This document shows, in pieces, positions 1 through 5,939 of a stretch of 5,966 nucleotides of DNA. This stretch comes from an uncultured Collinsella sp. (lineage in GTDB: Bacteria; Actinomycetota; Coriobacteriia; Coriobacteriales; Coriobacteriaceae). Below the pieces are notes generated by a model. The model saw only the letters and a program-made list of their open reading frames with translations, was not told the DNA's origin and made no database searches. The translations under genes and the position numbers were made by a program. The DNA is taken from assembly GCA_900551625.1 (NCBI GenBank), contig URWZ01000111.1, positions 1-5,966 on the forward strand, written 5' to 3'. Numbering within the stretch: position 1 is the first letter of the stretch; every line of letters begins with the position of its first letter.

Positions 1-14
1 TGTATAAGAGACAG
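1..14 (+). other. Nextera/Tn5 mosaic-end adapter remnant (left end)
   Basis: The first 14 bases, TGTATAAGAGACAG, are the last 14 bases of the 19-bp Tn5 mosaic end used in Nextera tagmentation libraries. The reverse complement of the same element sits at the other end of the window, so this is library adapter left in the assembly and not native DNA. Genuine sequence starts at about 15. Confidence 0.96.
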
Positions 15-15
15 A

Positions 16-414
16 CCGAACACCGAGTCTGCGCCCAGCATGACCGCCGGACCTGGCGAGATGGCCACACGGCAAGACGAACCCGACGAGCCGACTGTCT
101 CCACCGAAGAGTTTGGCGTCGTGGCACCGCTCCTCGTGTCTATGCCCGCGCCCGTAACGCCCGCGTCTGCCGAAGCTGCGAACAAACTCGCGCCCGCCGC
201 AGATGCCTTCCTTCGCGCGCTCCTCGAGCGGAACACGGCGCAGGCCACATTGGCGGTGGCACAGTCGGGCAAGAGTGAGGACATGCTCGTCGATAGCATC
301 AACGAAGCGCTCTTTGACCTGGTGGGCGACACCGTTATTGAATTTGGCTCAGCAGGACCGCAGATTATCGAGGACTACGAAGCAGACGTGAGAGGATACC
401 TAGACCATGAGTGA
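16..414 (+). CDS. TerB-C domain protein, 5'-truncated (C-terminal part only)
   Basis: The reading frame is open from the contig edge to the TGA at 412-414, so the true start is off the window; the ATG at 40 is simply the first internal Met. About 132 C-terminal residues remain. The first part is an acidic Pro/Ala/Thr-rich linker. The last ~70 residues, starting near AADAFLRALLER and continuing through DSINEALFDLVGDTVIE to EDYEADVRGYL, match the pattern I know for the TerB-C domain: a helix with FLxALLER, then INExxFDxxxDxxIE, then an acidic helix. Family members usually also carry TerB-N and TerB domains upstream, which cannot be seen here. TerB domains are linked to tellurite/stress and phage-response loci, and their biochemical role is uncertain. 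The gene overlaps the downstream ATPase gene by 8 bases, implying one transcript and coupled translation. The family call rests on pattern recognition of a short segment. Confidence 0.72.
   Translation, partial: PNTESAPSMTAGPGEMATRQDEPDEPTVSTEEFGVVAPLLVSMPAPVTPASAEAANKLAPAADAFLRALLERNTAQATLAVAQSGKSEDMLVDSINEALFDLVGDTVIEFGSAGPQIIEDYEADVRGYLDHE
391..414 (+). promoter_or_regulatory. Shine-Dalgarno and overlapping stop/start joining the TerB-C and ATPase genes
   Basis: AGAGGA at 391-396 lies 10 bases before the ATG at 407 and sits inside the end of the TerB-C gene. The junction ATGAGTGA (407-414) holds the ATPase start and the TerB-C stop in different frames. This arrangement usually means translational coupling and supports the start chosen for the ATPase. 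Confidence 0.7.
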
Positions 415-1711
415 TACCGCATCCACAGCACCCCGCGTGCCCAAGCGCGTCGCCGCCGTCATTCTCAACTCGCTCAAGGGCGGCGTTGTCCCGCGCATCG
501 GCCTTCCTTACATCACCGTAGGGCGCGAGGTCGAAATCCGCGCCCTGCTCACCGATCTGAGTCTCATCGCCGACGGCGGCGCGAGCTTCCGCTTTCTGGT
601 CGGTCGTTACGGCGCCGGCAAGAGCTTTTTGCTCCAGACCATCCGCACGCACGCCATGGGCGAGGGATTCGTCGTCGCCGATGCCGACCTATCCCCTGAG
701 CGCCGCCTGCAGGGCGGCCAGGGACAGGGCCTTGCCACCTACCGCGAGCTCATCCGCAACATATCGACCAAGACGCGCCCCGAGGGCGGTGCGCTCAACC
801 TTATCCTGGATCGCTGGGTCGCCTCGTGTGCCGATGCCGACGAGTCTGCCGTCAATGCCCAACTGGCCCCGCTCGAGGAAATGGTCCACGGCTTCGACTT
901 CGCCCGCATGCTCCGCCGCTACCGCACGGCCGTATCTGAGGGCGACGAAGAAGCTATGAGCCACGTGACCAAATGGATTCGCGGCGAGTACCGCACCAAG
1001 AGTGAGGCACGCGCCGAGCTGGGCTCCTCGACCATCATCAGCGATGACGACTGGTACGACTACGTTAAGCTCATTGCGCGCTTTTTGGTCTGCAGCGGCT
1101 ACAAGGGCATGCTGGTGCTCATCGACGAGCTCGTGAATCTGTATAAGATTCCCAACGCCATCACGCGCCAATACAACTACGAGAAGATCCTGACCATGTA
1201 CAACGACACGCTCCAGGGCAAGGCGCAGTACCTGGGCATGATCATGGGCGGCACGCCAACCTCCATCGAAGACCGCCGCCGTGGCGTGTTCTCCTACGAG
1301 GCCCTGCGAAGTCGACTCGCTCAGGGCCGCTTTGCACGCGAGGACCTTAAGGACATGCTCGCGCCCATCATCCGCCTGCAGCCACTCACCTACGAGGAAT
1401 TGCTGGTGCTGATCGAAAAACTCATGCAGATCCATGCCGGATACTTTGGCTGGACGCCCACGCTTACCGAGAACGACTTGGTGGACTTTCTCAAGATTGA
1501 GTTCGGCCGCGTGGGAGCCGATACGCACCTGACGCCCCGTGAGGTCATTCGTGACTTTATCGAGCTGCTCGATATCCTGTGTCAGAACCCCGATGCAAAT
1601 GTGGCCGAGCTGCTGCAAAGCGTCGGCGGCGACGCGTTGGCGCCGGCAGCCGCAACAGGCGACACCGGCACCGCAGACGGCGACCGCAACTTCGCCGAAT
1701 TCACCATCTAA
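407..1711 (+). CDS. BrxD-like P-loop ATPase (DUF2791 family)
   Basis: This 434-residue protein is probably a cytoplasmic AAA-type/STAND-like ATPase that drives or regulates work on DNA or protein with its neighbours. The N-terminal segment KGGVVPRIGLPYITVGRE (about 24-41) resembles the start of DUF2791/BREX BrxD proteins. Walker A is GRYGAGKS at 66-73. Walker B is MLVLIDEL at 235-242, with the D240-E241 pair needed for hydrolysis. A sensor-like strand, YLGMIMGGTP (275-284), and an Arg-containing RSRLA (301-305) follow. The C-terminal third is helical (LTYEELLVLIEKL, LTPREVIRDFIELLDIL), with a low-complexity Ala/Gly/Thr tail from about 408. The length is usual for the family, and the ATPase core looks intact. 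It overlaps the TerB-C gene upstream and precedes an Lhr-like helicase, the same pairing as brxD-brxHI in type 2 BREX. I leave the symbol empty because no other BREX gene is visible. The ATPase call is secure; the cellular role is inferred. Confidence 0.88.
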   Translation: MSDTASTAPRVPKRVAAVILNSLKGGVVPRIGLPYITVGREVEIRALLTDLSLIADGGASFRFLVGRYGAGKSFLLQTIRTHAMGEGFVVADADLSPERRLQGGQGQGLATYRELIRNISTKTRPEGGALNLILDRWVASCADADESAVNAQLAPLEEMVHGFDFARMLRRYRTAVSEGDEEAMSHVTKWIRGEYRTKSEARAELGSSTIISDDDWYDYVKLIARFLVCSGYKGMLVLIDELVNLYKIPNAITRQYNYEKILTMYNDTLQGKAQYLGMIMGGTPTSIEDRRRGVFSYEALRSRLAQGRFAREDLKDMLAPIIRLQPLTYEELLVLIEKLMQIHAGYFGWTPTLTENDLVDFLKIEFGRVGADTHLTPREVIRDFIELLDILCQNPDANVAELLQSVGGDALAPAAATGDTGTADGDRNFAEFTI

Positions 1712-1746
1712 CCTGCCAAAAAGGGACAGGTTTATTTTGGCAGGTT
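1710..1746. repeat. Perfect 12-bp inverted repeat, REP-like or terminator-like hairpin
   Basis: AACCTGCCAAAA (1710-1721) is the exact reverse complement of TTTTGGCAGGTT (1735-1746), with a 13-base loop. The left arm begins inside the ATPase stop codon. The loop holds GGGACAGG, a core I associate with short hairpin repeats linked to REP-associated (IS200-like) transposases in several bacteria; that link is from memory and unconfirmed here. A copy-number search would separate a dispersed repeat from a locus-specific hairpin. The structure lies in the only sizeable gap inside the cassette. Confidence 0.75.
1712..1738 (+). terminator. Possible rho-independent terminator after the ATPase gene
   Basis: CCTGCC (1712-1717) can pair with GGACAGG (1724-1730) as a 6-bp stem with one bulged A (1726) and a six-base loop of mostly A. 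It is followed directly by TTTATTTT (1731-1738). Short GC stem plus T-rich tail is the layout of an intrinsic terminator, and it starts one base after the ATPase stop. The stem is short and bulged, so termination would probably be partial. It uses the same left arm as the longer inverted repeat, so the two folds exclude each other. Confidence 0.45.
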
Positions 1747-1816
1747 TTATCTGGGCAAACGCTGAGGCAGTAATGCAGCAAACCATTGCCAGCCGCGTTG
1801 AGAAGTTCGTATTTGA

Positions 1817-1830
1817 GGGGAGGTCCCGTG
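1817..1830 (+). promoter_or_regulatory. Shine-Dalgarno deciding the GTG start of the helicase
   Basis: GGGGAGGT (1817-1824) is a strong ribosome-binding site ending three bases before GTG at 1828-1830. The frame is open further upstream to a TTG at 1786, but the 14 extra codons from there have no comparable site and read as non-conserved sequence. The GTG is therefore the better start. The spacing is rather short but workable. Confidence 0.72.
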
Positions 1831-4272
1831 AACGCCTTTGACCGATATGCTCCGTTTATCCAAGACTTCATCTACTCCCACGATTGGGAGAGTCTACGCT
1901 CTATCCAGGTTGCAGCAGCTGATGCCATCTTTAACACACAAGATAATGTGCTCTTGACGGCATCCACGGCTTCCGGCAAAACCGAGGCAGCCTTCTTTCC
2001 CATCCTGACCGAGTTTTGGGAGAACCCGCCCGCAAGCGTTGGTGCCCTCTACATTGGCCCCCTCAAAGCGCTCATCAATGATCAGTTCGTCCGCCTCAAC
2101 GACCTCTGCGAAGAGGCCGATATCCCTGTCTGGCACTGGCATGGCGATGTCTCGCAGTCGCACAAGGCTAAGCTCATTAAAAAACCGAGCGGCATCCTGC
2201 AGATTACACCCGAGTCACTCGAAGCGCTTTTAATCCATAAGCACATGGCGATCCCGCGCATGTTTTGCGACCTGCGCTACGTGGTCATCGATGAGGTCCA
2301 CTCGCTCATGCGCGGCGACCGTGGCGGGCAAACGCTCTGCCTTATCGAGCGACTCTCGCGCATGGCCGGCGTGCAGCCTCGCCGCATTGGCCTTTCGGCT
2401 ACCATCGGTGACCCCGAGCGCACGGGCGCTTTTCTCTCGCAGGGAACGGGGCGCAACTGCGTTATCCCCCGCTTTGAAGAACCGCGCCGCGTGTGGCGCA
2501 TCTCCATGGAGCACTTCTACAACTCGGGCCCCCAGGCGCAGCAGCGGGGATTCATGGGCACAGGTCCTCAAGAGGCCGAAGTGCTCGCGTGCGAGCGCAT
2601 CGAGGCGGCGGCATCCGCGGCACTGCCCGCCGGCGCCCAAGACATGCGTCACAGCGGACAGCCCACACAAGAGGAGCGCCGTCAACGTCGTGAGCGGGCA
2701 CGGGGAAAGGCCGCTCCCAAGGACCGCCAATCTTCCTCGGCCCCCGAGGGCGAAGTCGACATCCCCCAAGCACCCGAACAGGCATTACTCAACCCCACCG
2801 ACACAGCACCAGACAACGCCGACCCCGGCATGGGCTATATCTTCGAACACACCCGCGGCCGCAAGTGCCTGGTCTTTGCCAACTCGCGCGAGGAGGCGGA
2901 GGCCGTATGCTCCATGCTACGTAGCTACTGCGAGAGCCGACACGAGCCCGACCGCTTTCTCATTCATCACGGCAATCTTTCGGCATCGTTGCGCGAGACG
3001 GCCGAGGAGCTCATGCGCGACGAGGAGCAGGCACAGACAACCGTCACCACCTCTACGCTGGAGCTCGGCATCGATATCGGCCGCCTGGAGCGTGCGTTTC
3101 AGATCGATGCGCCATTTACCGTCAGCTCCTTTTTGCAGCGCATGGGGCGCACAGGCCGTCGCGACCTTCCGCCCGAGATGTGGTTTGTCATGCGCGAGGA
3201 AGAACCCGAGCCGCGCACGATGATGCCCGAGACCATTCCATGGAAGCTCCTGCAGGGAATCGCACTCGTACAACTCTATCGCGAGGAAAAGTGGGTCGAG
3301 CCGCCCGAGCTCGATCGGCTCCCCTACAGCCTGCTCTACCACCAGACTATGTCGACGCTTGCCAGTACCGGCGAACTCACGCCGGCAGAGCTTGCCCAGC
3401 GCGTGCTCATGCTCAGCTATTTCCATCGCATCTCGGCCGATGACTATCGCGTACTGCTGCGTCACCTCATTAAGATCGACCATATCCAAGTCACCGAGGG
3501 CGGCGGTCTCATCGTGGGTCTCGCGGGCGAGCGCATCATCAACAACTTTAAGTTCTACGCCGTATTCCAGGAAAACGAGGAGTTCACCGTTCGTAGCGAG
3601 TCGGCCGAATTGGGCACGATCGTCAACCCGCCGCCGCCCGGTGAGCGCATCGCCATCGCCGGACACTGCTGGATTGTCGAGGAAGTGGACTGGAAGCGCC
3701 ACACCGTCTTTGCCACGCAGGTCAAGGGCCGGGTGCCGGCCTACTTTGGCGACTGCCCCGGTGACATCAATACACACGTACTCGAGCGCATGCGCAAGGC
3801 GCTCAACGAGCACGCGGCGTATCCGTACCTTATGGGTAACGCACGGGCCCGCCTTGCGCAGGCTCGTCATACGGCCGAGATTTCGGGCGCGGGAACTAAA
3901 CCGCTCATTAACCTGGGCGGCGATACCTGGGTGCTCTTCCCCTGGCTGGGCAGCTACGCCTTTTTGGCACTCGAGCGCATGCTCAAGATTAAGTGCGCCG
4001 CGGAGCTGGGCCTTCGCGGACTCGACCCATCACGCCCGTACTTTATGCAGTTTAAGATGAAGGCCGACGAGGAGACGTTCTTTGAGGTGCTCGCCGCCGA
4101 GGCCGAGAAGGACTTCGATCCCATCGAGCTCGTCTATCCCGGCGAGGTGCCTTATTTTGACCGCTACGACGAGTTTGTTCCCGAAGAGCTCGTGCGCAAG
4201 GGCTTTGCCGAAGGCGTGCTCGACATCGAGGGTATGAAGCAGCGCGTCCTCAGCTGGCGCGACCACGCCTAA
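1828..4272 (+). CDS. Lhr-like superfamily 2 DEAD/DEAH-box helicase
   Basis: This predicted ATP-dependent DNA (or RNA) helicase/translocase has 814 residues from the GTG start. Numbered from that start, the visible motifs are: motif I ASTASGKT at 45-52; Ia-type GPLKALINDQ from 77; ITPESLEALL from 126; motif II DEVH at 155-158; motif III SAT at 190-192; motif IV-type CLVFANSRE at 347-355; motif V STLELGIDIG at 409-418; motif VI QRMGRTGRR at 437-445. The DEVH box with STLELGIDIG and QRxGRxGRR is typical of Lhr helicases, as is a large C-terminal region that probably holds a winged-helix and accessory domain. It is much shorter than full-length Lhr proteins (~1,500 residues) and nearer the Lhr-core or BrxHI type. 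Residues ~235-335, between the RecA domains, form a charged, Ala/Pro/Arg-rich stretch that looks disordered. The gene follows the ATPase after 116 bases with a hairpin, so it may be transcribed partly on its own. Only 26 bases (4273-4298) separate its stop from that of the opposing gene, and I see no convincing terminator there. Helicase activity is secure; substrate and role are inferred. Confidence 0.93.
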   Translation: MNAFDRYAPFIQDFIYSHDWESLRSIQVAAADAIFNTQDNVLLTASTASGKTEAAFFPILTEFWENPPASVGALYIGPLKALINDQFVRLNDLCEEADIPVWHWHGDVSQSHKAKLIKKPSGILQITPESLEALLIHKHMAIPRMFCDLRYVVIDEVHSLMRGDRGGQTLCLIERLSRMAGVQPRRIGLSATIGDPERTGAFLSQGTGRNCVIPRFEEPRRVWRISMEHFYNSGPQAQQRGFMGTGPQEAEVLACERIEAAASAALPAGAQDMRHSGQPTQEERRQRRERARGKAAPKDRQSSSAPEGEVDIPQAPEQALLNPTDTAPDNADPGMGYIFEHTRGRKCLVFANSREEAEAVCSMLRSYCESRHEPDRFLIHHGNLSASLRETAEELMRDEEQAQTTVTTSTLELGIDIGRLERAFQIDAPFTVSSFLQRMGRTGRRDLPPEMWFVMREEEPEPRTMMPETIPWKLLQGIALVQLYREEKWVEPPELDRLPYSLLYHQTMSTLASTGELTPAELAQRVLMLSYFHRISADDYRVLLRHLIKIDHIQVTEGGGLIVGLAGERIINNFKFYAVFQENEEFTVRSESAELGTIVNPPPPGERIAIAGHCWIVEEVDWKRHTVFATQVKGRVPAYFGDCPGDINTHVLERMRKALNEHAAYPYLMGNARARLAQARHTAEISGAGTKPLINLGGDTWVLFPWLGSYAFLALERMLKIKCAAELGLRGLDPSRPYFMQFKMKADEETFFEVLAAEAEKDFDPIELVYPGEVPYFDRYDEFVPEELVRKGFAEGVLDIEGMKQRVLSWRDHA

Positions 4273-4298
4273 GACCAGTCTTTTTGGGACGGGGAGAC

Positions 4299-5177
4299 CT
4301 ACTTGTCGTGAAGGACGGTGCCGAGAAAGTCATCGTCGAAGGGCACGGCTTCGGCGAAGACATAGTCGCCGTCGCTGGCGATGAGCAGGTAGTTCTCCTC
4401 GCCGCCGAACTCCGCATCGCCACATGGGACCACCCAGGCGTGGGCGAATACCTCGAGTGCCGTGGCAGCGCAGTCGCGCAGGAACGTCACGTCGCTCCCC
4501 CTGTTCGCACTCACGATATTGGCAGCATAGATGCCCCCGGGGTTCAGGCTGCCTCGCACCAAACGCAACGCCTCACCCGTCGCCAGCTCACGTACGGGCT
4601 CGGCACCGCCAAAGCAATCGCTTACGACCACGTCGTAGCGACGATGGCCCACGCTCGTCACACCCAGATACGAACGAGCCTCGGCGGTAATCACCCGCAA
4701 GCGGTCGCCCACCGTGTGCTCCAGTTCGTCCAGATAGAACCAACGACGTGCCAGACGCGTAATCTCGGCATCGTACTCAATGACGTCCATGCGCAAGCTC
4801 TCGTGCGACATCAACGCGAACTTGGGATAGGCAAACCCACCGCCGCCCAGCATGAGCATACGGTCGATACCATGACCGTAAGCATCACGCATTGCGTCCT
4901 CGGCCTCAAACACATCGTCGAACGCACGATAGTACGCAAAGACGGGCTCCGCCCAGCGCTCGCCGACATAGCTCGCGCTTTGGTAGACGCCACCTTGCAC
5001 GAGCACACGGACCTCGTCACCGCCCTCGTCGTGCACGCGTTTCACACGTGCCAACCCGTTGCGGGTTCGCGCGACCTGCAGACAGGCAGCGCGAACAGCA
5101 ACGGCGGCCGCACCCAGCGCCGCAGCTCCCAGGGCAACGCCGGCAACGACGCCGGCAGAAACACTCGGCTTGTTCAT
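4299..5177 (-). CDS. Spermidine-synthase-like protein with N-terminal membrane anchor
   Basis: This 292-residue protein has a Rossmann-type methyltransferase fold of the spermidine synthase superfamily. Residues ~8-30 are an Ala/Gly/Val-rich hydrophobic stretch after a short start containing Lys, suggesting a single membrane anchor with the enzyme domain after it. The nucleotide-binding signature is MLMLGGGGFAYPKF (107-120). The acidic residue at the end of strand 2 lies in VIEYD (132-136). YDVVVSDCFGG (181-191) is strand 4, and LNPGGIYAAN (211-220) is the usual strand-5 approach. True spermidine synthases have a DxxDP-type motif with a catalytic Asp after strand 4; here it reads DCFGGAEP, so that Asp is missing. 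Classic aminopropyl transfer to putrescine is therefore doubtful, and it fits the broad 'spermidine synthase-like' group better. The start directly follows the elp3 stop, with AAAAGGAG six bases upstream. The fold call is good; the reaction is unknown. Confidence 0.85.
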   Translation of the reverse strand: MNKPSVSAGVVAGVALGAAALGAAAVAVRAACLQVARTRNGLARVKRVHDEGGDEVRVLVQGGVYQSASYVGERWAEPVFAYYRAFDDVFEAEDAMRDAYGHGIDRMLMLGGGGFAYPKFALMSHESLRMDVIEYDAEITRLARRWFYLDELEHTVGDRLRVITAEARSYLGVTSVGHRRYDVVVSDCFGGAEPVRELATGEALRLVRGSLNPGGIYAANIVSANRGSDVTFLRDCAATALEVFAHAWVVPCGDAEFGGEENYLLIASDGDYVFAEAVPFDDDFLGTVLHDK

Positions 5178-5191
5178 CTAGAGCTCCTTTT
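5175..5191 (-). promoter_or_regulatory. Shine-Dalgarno and TAGATG junction between elp3 and the spermidine-synthase-like gene
   Basis: On the minus strand AAAAGGAG (5191-5184) is followed by six bases and ATG (5177-5175). The elp3 TAG stop (5180-5178) touches that ATG. The ribosome-binding site lies inside the last codons of elp3, which fixes the downstream start and points to a shared transcript with coupled or reinitiated translation. Confidence 0.8.
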
Positions 5192-5939
5192 GCAGATAGA
5201 GTCCGTGGTCATAAAATCCAAGATGACGATAGTACTCACGTGTGCCAATCGCGCTAATCACGTTGATACGCGCATAACCCGCATCCCGGGCAATCTCGCA
5301 CGCACGTTCTACGAGCAAACGCCCTAACCCGTGATGCTGCGCCGCCTGGCCTTGATCGCCCACGCGCGCCGCCATGCCATACACGTGAACCTCGCGAATC
5401 ATCGCCTCGTCCGACACCGTCGGCAACTCGTCCGCATGCGCGGCAACAAACGCGCGGTCGGGCAGCGACAGGCGCAAAAAGCCCGCGATTTTGCCCTGCG
5501 GTGTCACCCACTGCAAAAAGCGCTCGTGCGTCACCGGCGTCTCGTACGCCACTTCCTCGTCAAGGGTCAACTCGTCCAGGTCGGCGCCCGCCGTGCTGAT
5601 CTCGCGATAGCGAATCTCACGCACCGTCGCACCGTCACCCCAAGCAGCCAAGCGGTTCTCAACGAGCTGGCGCAGGTTGGGTTTCTTGTTGCCCACCATA
5701 ATGTCGTCGGAGCTAAAGTCGCGGATCATGCGGCTGATGCGGCAGAACGCCGGCGTCACCACGATGTCGTCGGCCAACACATCGAGCAGCTCGTCCTCGG
5801 TATAGGGGCACCACTCGCCACGCTCATAGCGGCCCACCAGACGCGAGCCCTCGATGAGCGCGCACGGGTAGACCTTGACCTCGTCGGGCATAAAGGCGCC
5901 CTCGGTCATAAAGCGCTCGTAGTCGCGTTTGTCCCCCTC
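5178..5939 (-). CDS. elp3: Elp3 tRNA U34 radical SAM/acetyltransferase, 5'-truncated
   Basis: About 253 C-terminal residues of bacterial Elp3, which uses acetyl-CoA and radical SAM chemistry to start carboxymethyl-type modification of the wobble uridine in tRNA. The N-terminal radical SAM half with its cysteine cluster is off the contig; full-length proteins are about 550 residues. Numbered from the first genuine codon at 5939, visible landmarks are KVYPCALIEG from 22 (end of the radical SAM region), RISRMIRDFSSDDIMVGNKKPNLRQ split around 67-91, and a GNAT domain from about 180. The GNAT domain contains REVHVYG (182-188), the acetyl-CoA-binding QHHGLG (201-206) and GTREYYRHLGF (232-242) near the end. 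This order matches Elp3 closely. The position equivalent to the CxRCRE-like cysteine motif of some Elp3 proteins reads IRYREIS, with no Cys. The frame stays open into the adapter, so a gene caller would add a false MYKRQ start. It is upstream of, and abuts, the spermidine-synthase-like gene. Confidence 0.92.
   Translation of the reverse strand, partial: EGDKRDYERFMTEGAFMPDEVKVYPCALIEGSRLVGRYERGEWCPYTEDELLDVLADDIVVTPAFCRISRMIRDFSSDDIMVGNKKPNLRQLVENRLAAWGDGATVREIRYREISTAGADLDELTLDEEVAYETPVTHERFLQWVTPQGKIAGFLRLSLPDRAFVAAHADELPTVSDEAMIREVHVYGMAARVGDQGQAAQHHGLGRLLVERACEIARDAGYARINVISAIGTREYYRHLGFYDHGLYLQKEL

Noticed and set aside
689..1786. A 365-codon open frame on the minus strand opposite the ATPase gene
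   Set aside because: It is antisense to a gene with intact Walker motifs, has no recognisable domain, and is explained by GC-biased third positions keeping the opposite frame open.
1786..1815. Promoter for the helicase (TTGCCA at 1786-1791, TATTTG at 1810-1815, 18-base spacing)
   Set aside because: The -10 match is poor and transcription would start almost on the ribosome-binding site, leaving no usable leader.
2291..3223. A 310-codon plus-strand frame in another phase within the helicase gene
   Set aside because: The translation is Arg/Ser/Ala-rich as expected of an out-of-frame reading of GC-rich coding DNA, and the helicase frame is unbroken across it.
2917..3870. A 317-codon minus-strand frame inside the helicase gene
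   Set aside because: Shadow of helicase motifs V-VI and the C-terminal region; no domain or convincing start signal.
4273..4298. Bidirectional terminator between the convergent genes
   Set aside because: Only a 4-bp GTCT/AGAC pairing (4278-4281 with 4295-4298) is available, and the T-run lies inside the loop; too weak to call.
4284..5327. A 347-codon open frame on the plus strand, opposite the spermidine-synthase-like gene and the end of elp3
   Set aside because: The minus strand shows clear SAM-binding-fold and GNAT motifs, with a ribosome-binding site at the gene junction. The plus-strand translation has no recognisable motif and spans two real genes.
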